A DNA stretch of 64,000 nucleotides from Reyranellaceae bacterium. Its GTDB lineage: Bacteria > Pseudomonadota > Alphaproteobacteria > Reyranellales > Reyranellaceae. The notes under the pieces are model-generated. The model made no database searches, was not told where the DNA came from, and was given only the letters and a program-made list of their open reading frames with translations. The translations under genes and the position numbers were made by a program. This document shows, one piece after another, positions 8,158 through 16,662 of this stretch; position 1 is the first letter of the stretch, and each line of letters starts with the position of its first letter. The stretch spans positions 119,487 to 183,486 of the forward strand of contig JALHMM010000001.1 in assembly GCA_022844045.1 (NCBI GenBank). Reading direction: 5' to 3'.

Positions 8158-8358
8158 GACGTCCTCCCCACGTGAGCCGCCATTCCCCAAATGATCCATG
8201 GAAGCGTGCGAACGCTATCATTCGGCTTGGTTGGCGGGAAATCACGATCGGCTGATACGGTATTCGCCGCCGTTTCCATCTCGAACACGACGATGCGGAA
8301 TCAAGCTGGCTGCAACAGGACCCGAAGCTGAGGAGATGACAGCGATGCCGAGGGCGTC
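8158..8358. other. Divergent intergenic region
   Basis: About 200 bp between the caspase-fold gene and the helicase module. Apart from the ribosome site of the minus-strand gene I see no strong promoter, repeat or RNA gene. Confidence 0.4.
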
Positions 8359-8901
8359 GTGAGCAAGCCGGATCCCCGTTTGCTGGCGGTGCTGACGCGC
8401 CTCGACCTGGCGGATCGGTTCGCCGAGGCGCACGGCCCGGACGGATCGACCGAGCGCAGGCTGGCGGCGTGGAGCGACCTGGCGGTCATGTTGCTGCACG
8501 AGTACGCGCCCGAGTTTCGCCGGGGCGGCCGCAAGCGCGAGCAATGGCTGACGGATCAGGAAATGACCGACGTGTTCCGCGCCGGCCTGCAGAGTGGCGC
8601 CGGTCTGCTGCCCGTCCTGCTGTGGCCCGACCGCATCGCGCAGGCCTGGCTGCTGCGCGCGGTCGAGCACTTCAAGGGCAGGCTGCCGACCAAGACGCTG
8701 ACAAGGCCGGAGGTGGCGCGGCGGGAGCTGCCCCGGCGCTTCCAGTCGATCAAGAAGCCCGACGCGTTGCGCCAGAAGGTGACGGCGGCGCGCAAGGCGG
8801 TCGGTGACCAGCTCGACCTGTACCTGCCGGTTTCGACGTACCGTTTGCTGCGGGGTGGTTTTGGTAACGCCGCCGCCCCTTCCTCGGACAAGGGCGATTG
8901 A
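8359..8901 (+). CDS. Hypothetical protein of helicase module
   Basis: A 180-residue basic, helical protein starting at GTG. I do not recognise the family. Visible features are a central LTDQEMTDVF stretch, clusters of Arg/Lys in the second half (RREL, RRF, KKPDALRQK) and no membrane segment or signal peptide. Its stop overlaps the TTG/TGA start of the next gene, so it belongs to the same operon as the D5-type helicase. A nucleic-acid-binding accessory role is only an inference from charge and context. Confidence 0.65.
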   Translation: MSKPDPRLLAVLTRLDLADRFAEAHGPDGSTERRLAAWSDLAVMLLHEYAPEFRRGGRKREQWLTDQEMTDVFRAGLQSGAGLLPVLLWPDRIAQAWLLRAVEHFKGRLPTKTLTRPEVARRELPRRFQSIKKPDALRQKVTAARKAVGDQLDLYLPVSTYRLLRGGFGNAAAPSSDKGD

Positions 8902-9320
8902 GCGACATCACCTCGGGTCAAATCGATGGTGATCGGATGCCTACCACCGCCCCCCTGACGCCGCGGATCGTCGAGCGGCTCGGCCAGTTGATCCTGCTGC
9001 TGGCCTCGCCCCATGACGGCGAGAAGGTCGCCGCCTGTGGCGCGATCCTGCGCACCCTGGGGTCCGCCGGCCTCGACCTGCACGCCCTGGCGGATATCGT
9101 CCGACGCGCGGCCGCCGGCGAGACACCGCCCAAGCCGGCCAACGAGGCGCCGTCGCCGCAAGGTGAGGCCGCCTGGTGTCTGCGCGTCGGCGCCTCGACG
9201 CTGAAGGCGCGCGAGCGCAAGTTCCTCCAGGACATCGCCCAGGCGCGCTATCCGCTCAGCGCCAAGCAGCGCGCCTGGCTCGAGGCGATCGTCGCGCGCA
9301 TCGAGGCGAGCGCCCGATGA
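8898..9320 (+). CDS. Phage-associated hypothetical protein
   Basis: Up to 140 residues from a TTG that overlaps the preceding stop; an ATG at 8937 would give 127 residues. The N-terminal half has the pattern LGQLILLLASPHDGEKVAACGAI, and the C-terminal half ends ERKFLQDIAQARYPLSAKQRAWL. This layout is familiar from uncharacterised prophage and plasmid proteins encoded next to replication genes. It has no catalytic motif. It overlaps the helicase gene by ATGA at 9317-9320, implying coupled translation. Its function is unknown. Confidence 0.7.
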   Translation: MSDITSGQIDGDRMPTTAPLTPRIVERLGQLILLLASPHDGEKVAACGAILRTLGSAGLDLHALADIVRRAAAGETPPKPANEAPSPQGEAAWCLRVGASTLKARERKFLQDIAQARYPLSAKQRAWLEAIVARIEASAR

Positions 9321-10699
9321 GCGCCGACGCCGCTTCGCGCGCCGAGCTGGACCTGGAGAGCGACGCGCCCGCGCTGTCGGACGACGCGCTGGCCCTCGAC
9401 TTCGCGACGATCCACGCCGATCTCCTGCGCTACGTCGCGAGCTGGGGCGCGTGGATGCGCTACGACGAGGGCCGCTGGCGGCAGGAGGGCACGCTGTTCG
9501 CCTTCAACCAGGCGCGCCGCGTCTGCCGCTGGCGCGCCACCTCGGTCACCGACAGCCGCGTCGCCATCGGGCTCACCTCGGCCAAGACCGTCGCCGCGGT
9601 CGAGCGCATGGCGCAATCCGATCGCCGGCTGGCGGCCACCGTCGAGCAATGGGACGTCGACCCGATGCTGCTCAACACGCCCCAGGGCGTGGTTCATCTG
9701 AAGACCGGCTTCTTGCGCCCGCACGATCCCCAGGACTGCCTGACCAAGATCACGGCGGTCGCGCCCGACCGCGCATCGACCGCGCCGACATGGGCGGCCT
9801 TCCTGCGCCGCGTCACCGGCGACGACGCCGCGCTGATCGGCTACCTCAAGCGTCTGTGCGGCTACATGCTCACCGGGCGCACCGACGAGCAGATCCTCGC
9901 CTTCGCCTACGGCACCGGCGCCAACGGCAAGAGCGTCTTCATCAACACGATATCAGGCATCCTCGGCGACTACGCCCGCTCGGCGCCGATCGAGACCTTC
10001 ACCGAGAGCGCGGTCGAGCGCCACCCGACCGAGCTCGCCATGCTGCGCGGCGCCCGCCTCGTGAGCGCGGTCGAGACCGAGCAGGGGCGCCGCTGGGCCG
10101 AGTCGCGTGTGAAGGCGCTGACCGGCGGCGACAAGGTGGCGGCGCGCTTCATGCGCCAGGACTTCTTCGAGTACGTCCCGCAGTTCAAGTTGCTGATCGC
10201 CGGCAACCACAAGCCGAGCCTGCGCAGCGTCGACGAAGCCATCCGCCGGCGCCTGCACCTGATCCCGTTCAGCGTCACCATCCCGCCCGCCGAACGCGAC
10301 CCGTCGCTGTCCGACAAGCTCAGGCACGAATGGCCCGCCATCCTCGCCTGGATGATCGAGGGCTGCGTCGAGTGGCAGCGGCACGGCCTCATGGTGCCGT
10401 CCGCCGTCCAGGCCGCCACCGCGCAATACATCGAGTCCGAGGACGCCTTCGGCCTGTGGCTCGGCGAATGCGTCCAGCGCCGCGAGACCGCCTACGAACT
10501 GACCGCCGATCTCTTCGCGTCATGGAAGACCTGGGCCGACCGCGCCGGCGAAAACGCGGGCAGCCTCAAGCGCTTCAGCCAGACGATGATCGATCGCGGG
10601 TTTGAAGCCCGACGGCAAGCGCGAACCGGCAAGACCGGATTCGATAGCGTGCGCCTCACCCGCCCCGACGACACCGACGATCCCCGTTACGGCGGCTGA
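9317..10699 (+). CDS. D5/P4-type superfamily 3 primase-helicase
   Basis: A 460-residue phage/plasmid primase C-terminal-type protein. The D5_N-like region runs roughly 25-180. Walker A is GTGANGKS at 199-206, Walker B-like RLVSAVETE is at 247-255, and the SF3 motif C LLIAGNHKP is at 292-300. An IRRRLHLIPF arginine-finger region follows. It would act as a hexameric replicative helicase. No archaeo-eukaryotic primase domain is visible at the N-terminus, and no primase, integrase or Rep gene is adjacent, so this looks like a reduced replication module of a satellite or integrated element. The perfect inverted repeat at 10709-10792 lies ten bases after its stop. Confidence 0.88.
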   Translation: MSADAASRAELDLESDAPALSDDALALDFATIHADLLRYVASWGAWMRYDEGRWRQEGTLFAFNQARRVCRWRATSVTDSRVAIGLTSAKTVAAVERMAQSDRRLAATVEQWDVDPMLLNTPQGVVHLKTGFLRPHDPQDCLTKITAVAPDRASTAPTWAAFLRRVTGDDAALIGYLKRLCGYMLTGRTDEQILAFAYGTGANGKSVFINTISGILGDYARSAPIETFTESAVERHPTELAMLRGARLVSAVETEQGRRWAESRVKALTGGDKVAARFMRQDFFEYVPQFKLLIAGNHKPSLRSVDEAIRRRLHLIPFSVTIPPAERDPSLSDKLRHEWPAILAWMIEGCVEWQRHGLMVPSAVQAATAQYIESEDAFGLWLGECVQRRETAYELTADLFASWKTWADRAGENAGSLKRFSQTMIDRGFEARRQARTGKTGFDSVRLTRPDDTDDPRYGG

Positions 10700-10708
10700 T
10701 CTTGGCAG

Positions 10709-10792
10709 GGGTGAAGGATGTGAAGGATTCTTCCATATCGACCGTCCGCGCGCGTGACGCCGATATGGAAGAATCCTTCACATCCTTCACCC
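10709..10792. repeat. Perfect 32-bp inverted repeat
   Basis: The left arm at 10709-10740 and right arm at 10761-10792 are perfectly complementary over 32 bases, separated by 20 bases. Each arm begins with a tandem GTGAAGGAT GTGAAGGAT and ends in CCATATCG. An RNA copy would form a very stable hairpin, but no T-run follows. Its position just after a replicative helicase suggests an origin, a recombination site or a strong terminator/processing structure for the module. Confidence 0.85.
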
Positions 10793-10993
10793 TTACAGGG
10801 CGTCCAGTCGCGCGAAGCTGATCGGCCGGCCGGCGTCGAGTTCCACCTCGAACAGGTCGGGAGTCCGCAAGCCCAGCAATTGCTCGAAACCAAACGCCGG
10901 ATCCATCGATCGCAGGATGGAAGCGATCAAGTTGTGGTGGCTGGAGACGGCCGCAAGCCAACGGTCCGGGGCCTCATCGGCACGATTAGCAAA
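10793..10993 (-). pseudogene. Possible C-terminal gene remnant
   Basis: On the minus strand an open stretch of about 66 codons ends in a TAA immediately next to the inverted repeat and begins after a TAG at 10996-10994. It reads RWLAAVSSHHNLIASIL and, near the end, FEVELDAGRPISFARL, which looks like real protein with ordinary codon use. No plausible upstream part exists. It may be the tail of a gene destroyed when the helicase module or its repeat arrived. A chance frame is possible. Confidence 0.3.
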
Positions 10994-11001
10994 CTACGAC
11001 T

Positions 11002-11832
11002 TCAGCCGCGACCTGGCGGTGCCGACCTAAGGTCGAGGGCGGCATCTTGAATCGCCTTCTCCAAATCTTTGGCAGCTTGCTCGCGCTGCTGCGCCTGTAG
11101 ATCCTGCTCGAGGATCTGGATGATCGCAGCCCTGACTACAGGGAAGTGCTTACGACACGCATCCTCTGTGAGCTCATGTAGTCCGACACTGAGGATACCG
11201 TAGACTGCCCGGTTCTTGACGAGCGCCGGCGGGAGGATCGGTTCCAATGCTTTGATTTTCTCATCCATCCGCATGCGCTCAAAGCCGTCGATGGGCTGGG
11301 GCAGAGCGCTGTGATGCTGAACGATGAGACGCTCGAAGATTCGCCGCAGGTAGACGAACGAGCCGATACCGACGCCATGGGCGGCCAGCCCTCCCGCCCT
11401 GTGCAGTTCGCTGTAGTTGGCCTGGCCCAATAATGATTTGAACCGCAGAATATCCGCTGACGAAATATCCTCAAGTGAGGGGTACTGTCCTACCTTAACT
11501 ACCGTCGAGTTTGTCCGATGAAAGTAATAGGTGTACTTGTGGCTGCTGATGCGTTGGCATGAAAACGTAACTTCGAACTCCGTAACACCGAACGCCCAAT
11601 CTTCATCCTCTCCTCTCAGGTAGGGGCGGTCTGACGTGCTCCTAAAGGTCGTTTCCTTGTTGCAGTAAATGCAGTGGCAATCGAACTGAAAGCCGCGGCG
11701 CCGAAGGAATGTCACCATTGCGAGTTGCTCGCCCGCAGCGGGATCGGCTGGTCGTGGGTCATAAAGTGGTGCCTTTAGAACTAGATCTAAGGCCGCTTGC
11801 ACACCTCTCCGTGTTTCTTCTTGCGTTGGCAT
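11002..11832 (-). CDS. Hypothetical protein with CxC/CxxC cluster
   Basis: A 276-residue protein of unknown function. From the ATG at 11832 it begins MPTQEETRRGVQAAL. A cysteine cluster, CHCIYC, lies near residue 53 and is likely to bind zinc. A later region reads IGSFVYLRRIFERLI, and MRMDEKIKALEP leads into a conserved-looking YGILSVGLHELTEDAC. The C-terminus is a Gln/Glu/Lys-rich coiled coil. Base composition is visibly lower in GC than the chromosomal genes, suggesting transfer. It stands between the helicase module and the tRNAs. A defence role is conceivable but unsupported. Confidence 0.7.
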   Translation of the reverse strand: MPTQEETRRGVQAALDLVLKAPLYDPRPADPAAGEQLAMVTFLRRRGFQFDCHCIYCNKETTFRSTSDRPYLRGEDEDWAFGVTEFEVTFSCQRISSHKYTYYFHRTNSTVVKVGQYPSLEDISSADILRFKSLLGQANYSELHRAGGLAAHGVGIGSFVYLRRIFERLIVQHHSALPQPIDGFERMRMDEKIKALEPILPPALVKNRAVYGILSVGLHELTEDACRKHFPVVRAAIIQILEQDLQAQQREQAAKDLEKAIQDAALDLRSAPPGRG

Positions 11833-12151
11833 CAGGGCTCCCCTTCTCGGCATCTTGACACTACCAGAACGTGCGCGCACGTTTTCTCCCGGCGCTTAAA
11901 GCACCAGTTGTAGGCAAGGCGAGGCCGGTGGAATCCCGGCCTTTGTCATGCCTGCAATTCGGGGCATGTACCCCGCGCTGAGGGGGCAGCGGACAAGCGC
12001 TGAAAAGGGGCGTGAAGCAGTTTCGGTGCGCTCCGGTTTTCAGCCCCAGCACTTCCCGCTGGTCTGCCTCGGGTACGAAGCGGACTGTTCTGATTGAGCA
12101 CGTCCAAGCGAACAGAATGCTTGGCTGAGCGCAAGTCAGAGGATGTCGCCC
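11833..12151. other. Intergenic region before the tRNA genes
   Basis: About 320 bp with no convincing gene. It holds one terminator-like hairpin (11922-11942) and the region downstream of tRNA-Asn. I looked for duplicated tRNA 3' ends that could mark an integration site and saw none. Confidence 0.4.
11922..11944 (+). terminator. Hairpin resembling a terminator
   Basis: AGGCCGG and CCGGCCT form a 7-bp stem around a seven-base loop and are followed by TTGTC on the plus strand. There is no obvious plus-strand gene ending here, so its purpose is unclear. It might serve a transcript from the accessory region or be incidental. Confidence 0.3.
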
Positions 12152-12226
12152 TGGCTCCGGAGGAGGGATTCGAACCCCCGACCCGGCGGTTAACAGCCGC
12201 CTGCTCTACCACTGAGCTACTCCGGA
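12152..12226 (-). tRNA. tRNA-Asn (GTT)
   Basis: The minus-strand cloverleaf has acceptor stem TCCGGAG/CTCCGGA, D-arm GCTCAGTGGTAGAGC, and anticodon loop CTGTTAA with anticodon GTT. The T-arm contains TTCGAAT, and the discriminator is G followed by an encoded CCA. All stems pair as expected. The genomically encoded CCA occupies 12154-12152. Confidence 0.95.
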
Positions 12227-12324
12227 TCACGGCAGTGGCGGACGTCGTCGCGTCCACCCAGCGCGGGGCGGTTTCTTGCAGACGCCAGAGGCGCTTGCAA
12301 GCGGATTCTCCCCTGAGGAGGCGC

Positions 12325-12398
12325 TGGAGGTCCGAGCCGGAATCGAACCGGCATACGCGGATTTGCAGTCCGCTGCATAGCCACTCTGCCATCGGACC
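12325..12398 (-). tRNA. tRNA-Cys (GCA)
   Basis: The minus-strand cloverleaf has acceptor GGTCCGA/TCGGACC, anticodon loop CTGCAAA (anticodon GCA) and T-loop TTCGATT. The U73 discriminator characteristic of tRNA-Cys is followed by encoded CCA. It lies about 100 bp from tRNA-Asn in the same orientation, so the two may be co-transcribed. Confidence 0.95.
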
Positions 12399-12415
12399 GG
12401 CACAGGCGCTTCGGG

Positions 12416-12443
12416 GTATAAGTGCGCCTTGCAAGAGGGTCAA
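12416..12443 (-). promoter_or_regulatory. Candidate promoter for tRNA-Cys
   Basis: On the minus strand TTGACC (12443-12438) and TTATAC (12421-12416) are separated by 16 bases, about 20 bases upstream of the mature tRNA 5' end. The -35 is one base off consensus and the -10 is weaker. Placement fits a stable-RNA promoter that might also serve tRNA-Asn. Confidence 0.5.
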
Positions 12444-12533
12444 GCGTTGCACGGCTTTATCGCCGCCGCGCCGCAAAGGTGCCAATATCGCCGCGCAATC
12501 ATCTTCAGGCATTGTCGTTATCGGGGAGATCCT

Positions 12534-14621
12534 ATGATTGCCGCCGCCATGACCCGTGTTCCTCGCGTGCTTGGACTGGCGGCCCTGGGAGCCGCCCTTT
12601 TGATGTCGACCTCCGCGCTGGCCCAGGAACTGGCGCTCAAGCGCGTGATGCTGTCCTCCGGCGGCGTCGGCTATTTCGAGTACGAGGCCTCGGTCGAGGG
12701 CGACGCCGCGCTGAAGCTCACGGTCGGGCTGGAGCAGGTCGACGACGTGCTCAAGAGCCTGGTCGTCTATGACGACAAGGGCGGGGTGGGCGGCCTGAAC
12801 CTCGCCGGCCGCGAGCCGCTGTCGCAGACCTTCAAGGACCTGCCGTTCGATCAGGGCGCGCTGGGCTCGCCGGCGGCGCTGCTCAACGCGCTGCGTGGTG
12901 CTGAGATCAGCGTCGGCGGCGAGCGCGCCATGACCGGCCGGGTCGTGGCGGTGACGCCCGAGACGATCATGACGCCCGAGGGCCGCGCGCTGCAGACGCG
13001 CAACCGCGTCACCATGATGACCGAGAAGGGCCTGCAGCAATTCGTGCTGGAGGAGGCGGAGAACCTGCAGTTTGCGGATCCCGCGCTACGGGAGCAGGTG
13101 CGGCGCGCGCTGACCGCCGTCGCCAACAACCGGGCGAAGGACGCGCGCACCATCGAGCTGACCTCGAAGGGCAAGGACCGGCGCACGGTGCGCGTCGCCT
13201 ATATCGTCAGCGCGCCGCTGTGGAAGGCGTCGTACCGCCTGACCATTCCGGCCGACGACGCCGCGACCAAGGCGCAGCTGCAGGGCTGGGCGGTGGTCGA
13301 GAATCTCAGCGGCCAGGACTGGAAGAACGTCGAGCTCACCCTGGTGTCGGGTCAGCCGGTGATGTTCCGCCAAGCGCTCTATCGCGCGTACTACGTCGAG
13401 CGGCCGGAGGTGCCGGTCGAGGTCGTCGGCCGCCTGCTGCCCAACGTCGATCAGGGCCAGGCGGCGTTTCCGCCACCGCCACCACCCCCACCGGCAGCGG
13501 CGATGCCGCGGCCGACGATGGCGCCACCGGCCCAGACCCGCGCCGACGGCCGCGCGGTGGGCATGGGCGCGCCGGGCGCGCGCGACACGGAGCGCACCGT
13601 GCCGACCAACATGGCGGCGCCGGCCGAGGCTGTCGCGGCCCAGGAAGCGCTGACCCAGGTGCTGTTCCGCTTCCCGACGCCGGTGACCGTGGGCAACGGG
13701 CGCACGCTGTCGGTGCCGATCATCAACGGCGACGTGCCGATCAAGCGCCAGGCGCTTTATCAGCCGGAAACCAGCGCGCGCCATCCGCTGGCCTCGGTGC
13801 GCATGGCGAATGACGGCGGCAGCGGCCTGCCGCCCGGCGTGATCACCATCTACGAGCGCCAGGGCGCGCCGGGTTCGGGCGACATCACCTATGTCGGCGA
13901 CGCCCGCCTGGGCGCGCTGCCGCCGGGCGAGAACCGCCTGCTGTCCTATGCGCTGGATCAGAAGATCGCCGTCGAGCGCGACCAGGCGCGCAGCGAGACC
14001 CTGGTGCGCGGCAGCATCGCCGGCGGCGTGCTGAAGTACGAGACCCTGCAGCGCGCCACCATGACCTACCGGGTGCGCGCGCCGGCGCGCGAAGGCCGCC
14101 AGCTGCTGGTCGAGACGCCGCGTCTGGCCGGCTGGAAGCTCACCAAGCCGGTCAACCCGGATATCGGCCAGATCGAGGGCAAGTATCGCGTGCCCTTCGA
14201 GCTGAAGGGCGGCGAGGCCTACACCTTCGAGGTCGTGCAGGAGCAGACCGTCTCGCAGGAGCTGCGGCTGGTCGATGCCGATGTCGAGCAGGTCGGCTTC
14301 TACGCCCGCGCGCGCGAGTTCGACCAGAAGACGCGCGACGCGCTCACCCGCGTGATCCAGCTGCAGGGCGCCGTCGTCGCCGCCGAGAAGGTGCTGGGCG
14401 AGATCGACGGCCAGCGTCAGCGCATCGTGCAGGAGCAGGCCCGCATCCGCGACAACCTCGCCCGCGTGCCCTCGGGCACCGACCTGCATCGGCGCTACCT
14501 GGCGACGCTCGATCGCCAGGAAACCGAGCTCGAGGCGCTAGCCAAGCGCCGCGGCGACGCCGAGACCGCCGTCCAGACCGCCCGCGACGCGGTGTCCAGG
14601 TACGTCGCCAGCCTCGGCTGA
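12534..14621 (+). CDS. Secreted DUF4139 domain protein
   Basis: A 695-residue exported protein from the ATG at 12534. The signal peptide runs to about residue 31 ([19 protein letters not shown]). The mature part begins [21 protein letters not shown] central DUF4139 beta-rich region contains [10 protein letters not shown] and a following [19 protein letters not shown] low-complexity Pro/Ala-rich linker with a run of eight prolines sits near residue 315. The C-terminal third has [20 protein letters not shown] and ends in a coiled coil ([18 protein letters not shown]). Such proteins are periplasmic or outer-membrane associated, and their function is not defined. Similar mucoidy-inhibitor-like relatives exist in other bacteria. 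Confidence 0.82.
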   Translation: MIAAAMTRVPRVLGLAALGAALLMSTSALAQELALKRVMLSSGGVGYFEYEASVEGDAALKLTVGLEQVDDVLKSLVVYDDKGGVGGLNLAGREPLSQTFKDLPFDQGALGSPAALLNALRGAEISVGGERAMTGRVVAVTPETIMTPEGRALQTRNRVTMMTEKGLQQFVLEEAENLQFADPALREQVRRALTAVANNRAKDARTIELTSKGKDRRTVRVAYIVSAPLWKASYRLTIPADDAATKAQLQGWAVVENLSGQDWKNVELTLVSGQPVMFRQALYRAYYVERPEVPVEVVGRLLPNVDQGQAAFPPPPPPPPAAAMPRPTMAPPAQTRADGRAVGMGAPGARDTERTVPTNMAAPAEAVAAQEALTQVLFRFPTPVTVGNGRTLSVPIINGDVPIKRQALYQPETSARHPLASVRMANDGGSGLPPGVITIYERQGAPGSGDITYVGDARLGALPPGENRLLSYALDQKIAVERDQARSETLVRGSIAGGVLKYETLQRATMTYRVRAPAREGRQLLVETPRLAGWKLTKPVNPDIGQIEGKYRVPFELKGGEAYTFEVVQEQTVSQELRLVDADVEQVGFYARAREFDQKTRDALTRVIQLQGAVVAAEKVLGEIDGQRQRIVQEQARIRDNLARVPSGTDLHRRYLATLDRQETELEALAKRRGDAETAVQTARDAVSRYVASLG

Positions 14622-14629
14622 CGACCAAA

Positions 14630-14791
14630 TACCTTCCCCCGCTGGCGGGGGAAGGTGGCGCGAAGCGCCGGATGGGGGTGGCTGTCGAAGACGAACGAGA
14701 TGTCTCAAGGCAGACCACGTCTGGCCGCGAGAGCCACCCCCATCCGTCAGCGCTTCGCGCTGCCACCTTCCCCCGCCAGCGGGGGAAGGTA
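14630..14791. repeat. Palindromic repeat family A, empty copy 1
   Basis: A 162-bp element begins TACCTTCCCCCGCTGGCGGG and ends in the complementary sequence, both ends being hairpins themselves. Inside the ends, the motifs GCGAAGCGCCGGATGGGGG and its complement continue the inversion. TA occurs at both edges, as expected for a target duplication. The centre has no gene. Related copies are at 16663-17203 (carrying a DUF559 gene) and 41819-41962. Confidence 0.85.
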
Positions 14792-15021
14792 AGTATGGTA
14801 CGCAGCCACTTGCGATCGCGCCGCCGCTCCGAGGGAAGGGATCCGGCAGGCAGTGGGAATCACCGCATCTCCTTGATTTCGCTCCGCTCTCGGCCGCTGG
14901 CCTTGCCCGGGGAAACGTGTTACCAAGCGCCGTTATCGCCGCCGACCCGCCGTCGGCGGTCGCATCTTGTGAACGGCGCCGAAGCCAACGGCGACGAGAG
15001 ATCCTGAGTGAGGGAAGACCA
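14792..15021. other. Upstream region of acpP
   Basis: About 230 bp presumably holding the acpP promoter. I cannot single out a -35/-10 pair with confidence. A GTGAGGGAAG ribosome site stands just before the ATG at 15022. Confidence 0.4.
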
Positions 15022-15255
15022 ATGAGCGACGTCGCCGACCGCGTGAAGAAGATCGTCATCGAGCATCTCGGTGTCGAGGACGGCCAGGTGAAGCCGGAGG
15101 CGAAGTTCATCGACGATCTGGGCGCCGACAGCCTCGATACCGTCGAGCTGGTCATGGCCTTCGAGGAAGAGTTCGGCGTGGAGATCCCCGACGACGCGGC
15201 GGAGAAGATCCAGACCGTCGGCGACGCCATCAAGTTCATCGAGGCCAACTCCTGA
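15022..15255 (+). CDS. acpP: Acyl carrier protein
   Basis: A 77-residue acidic acyl carrier protein. The phosphopantetheine attachment site is Ser37 in [16 protein letters not shown], and the helix-2 sequence is canonical. It shuttles acyl chains in type II fatty acid synthesis. The ATG at 15022 was chosen over an upstream frame extension because the family starts [11 protein letters not shown] and a good Shine-Dalgarno precedes it. fabF follows after an 83-bp gap containing a strong hairpin, the standard acpP-fabF arrangement. Confidence 0.97.
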   Translation: MSDVADRVKKIVIEHLGVEDGQVKPEAKFIDDLGADSLDTVELVMAFEEEFGVEIPDDAAEKIQTVGDAIKFIEANS

Positions 15256-15263
15256 TCGGATTA

Positions 15264-15302
15264 GCGCGAGCGCCGGCCATCGCCGATGGCCGGCGTTCGC
15301 GC
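15264..15302 (+). promoter_or_regulatory. Intercistronic hairpin between acpP and fabF
   Basis: The arms 15264-15280 and 15286-15302 pair at 16 of 17 positions around a CGCCG loop. No T-run follows. A structure here can protect the abundant acpP message from 3' decay or partially terminate transcription, giving more ACP than FabF. Both are known uses of such hairpins, inferred for this site. Confidence 0.7.
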
Positions 15303-15338
15303 GTCTGGCTGGATCTATCGAGGGACTGAGGAGAGCCG

Positions 15339-16598
15339 ATGCGACGCGTGGTCGTGACGGGCATGGGTATGGTGACGCCGCTGGGCGACGGCGTCGACAC
15401 GACGTGGCGCGGATTGCTGGAATCGAAGTCCGGCATCCGCTCGGTCCAGGATTTCGACGTGTCGGACCTGCCGACCAAGATCGCCGGCGGCGTGCCGCGC
15501 GGCGACAAGGCCAACGGCCATTTCAACGCCGACCTCTACATGCTGCCCAAGGACCAGCGGAAGGTCGACCCGTTCATCATCTACGGCGTCGCCGCGGCGG
15601 CGCAGGCCGTCGCTGACGCGGGCTGGGCCTCGCCGAGCGACGAGGAGAAGGAACGCACCGGCGTCATGATCGGCTCGGGCATCGGCGGCCTGCAGACGAT
15701 CTGCGAGGCCTCGATAACCCTGAAGGAGCGCGGCCCGCGACGGCTGAGCCCGTTCTTCATCCCCTCGGCGCTGATCAACCTCGTTTCGGGCCAGGTCTCG
15801 ATCAAGTTCGGCTTCAAGGGGCCCAATCACGCCGTCGTCACCGCGTGCTCGACCGGCGCGCACGCCATCGGCGACGCCGCGCGGCTGATCGCGTTCGACG
15901 ACGCCGACGTCATGGTCGCCGGCGGCGCCGAAGCCACGGTGTGCCGCATCGGCATCGCCGGCTTCAACGCCTGCAAGGCGCTGTCGACCGCCTACAACGA
16001 CACGCCCGAGCGCGCCTCGCGGCCGTGGGACAAGGGCCGCGACGGCTTCGTCATGGGCGAGGGCGCCGGCGCCGTCGTGCTCGAGGAATACGAGCACGCC
16101 AGGAAGCGCGGCGCGAAGATCTATGCCGAGATCGTCGGCTACGGCCTGTCGGGCGACGCCTATCACATCACGGCGCCGGCCGAGGATGGCGATGGCGGCT
16201 TCCGCTCGATGCGCGCGGCGCTGAAGCGCGCCGGCCTCTCGACCGACAAGATCGACTACGTCAACGCGCACGGCACCAGCACGCCGCTGGGCGACGAGAT
16301 CGAGCTCGGTGCGGTCAAGCGTCTGTTCGGCGCCGACGCCTACAAGATGTCGATGTCCTCGACCAAGTCGGCCACCGGCCACCTGCTGGGCGCCGCCGGC
16401 GCGATCGAGGCGATCTTCGCCATCAAGTCGATCACCGACCAGGTCGTGCCGCCGACGCTCAACCTCGACGACCCGTCCGACGGCTGCGACATCGACCTCG
16501 TGCCCAAGGTCGCCAAGCAACGCAAGGTCCGCTACGCGCTGTCGAACTCCTTCGGCTTCGGCGGCACCAACGCCAGTGTGGTGTTCGGCGGCGTTTGA
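15339..16598 (+). CDS. fabF: 3-oxoacyl-ACP synthase II
   Basis: A 419-residue condensing enzyme that elongates acyl-ACP with malonyl-ACP in fatty acid synthesis. The active-site Cys170 lies in VVTACSTGAHA. The two catalytic His are in NAHGTSTPLGD and KSATGHLLGAAG. The C-terminus ends NSFGFGGTNASVVF. Length and order match FabF. It starts with MRRVVVTGMGMVTPLG after a GAGGAGAG ribosome site, downstream of acpP in the same operon. Confidence 0.97.
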   Translation: MRRVVVTGMGMVTPLGDGVDTTWRGLLESKSGIRSVQDFDVSDLPTKIAGGVPRGDKANGHFNADLYMLPKDQRKVDPFIIYGVAAAAQAVADAGWASPSDEEKERTGVMIGSGIGGLQTICEASITLKERGPRRLSPFFIPSALINLVSGQVSIKFGFKGPNHAVVTACSTGAHAIGDAARLIAFDDADVMVAGGAEATVCRIGIAGFNACKALSTAYNDTPERASRPWDKGRDGFVMGEGAGAVVLEEYEHARKRGAKIYAEIVGYGLSGDAYHITAPAEDGDGGFRSMRAALKRAGLSTDKIDYVNAHGTSTPLGDEIELGAVKRLFGADAYKMSMSSTKSATGHLLGAAGAIEAIFAIKSITDQVVPPTLNLDDPSDGCDIDLVPKVAKQRKVRYALSNSFGFGGTNASVVFGGV

Positions 16599-16662
16599 TT
16601 CATTCCTCTTTACCTTCCCTCGGACAGCGGGGCTATCGCAGATGGCCTGTCTGACTTGGTCT

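Noticed and set aside
10754-11050. Plus-strand open frame of 98 codons across the inverted repeat
   Set aside because: It starts in the hairpin loop and has no ribosome site or family resemblance; the minus-strand remnant is more protein-like.
12152-12398. tRNA genes as an att site for the accessory region
   Set aside because: I found no direct repeat of the tRNA 3' ends on the left side of the region and no integrase gene.
13086-14489. Long minus-strand open frame over the DUF4139 gene
   Set aside because: High GC content produces long antisense frames; the translation is Arg/His/Gly-rich with no motif, while the plus-strand frame has a signal peptide and domain.
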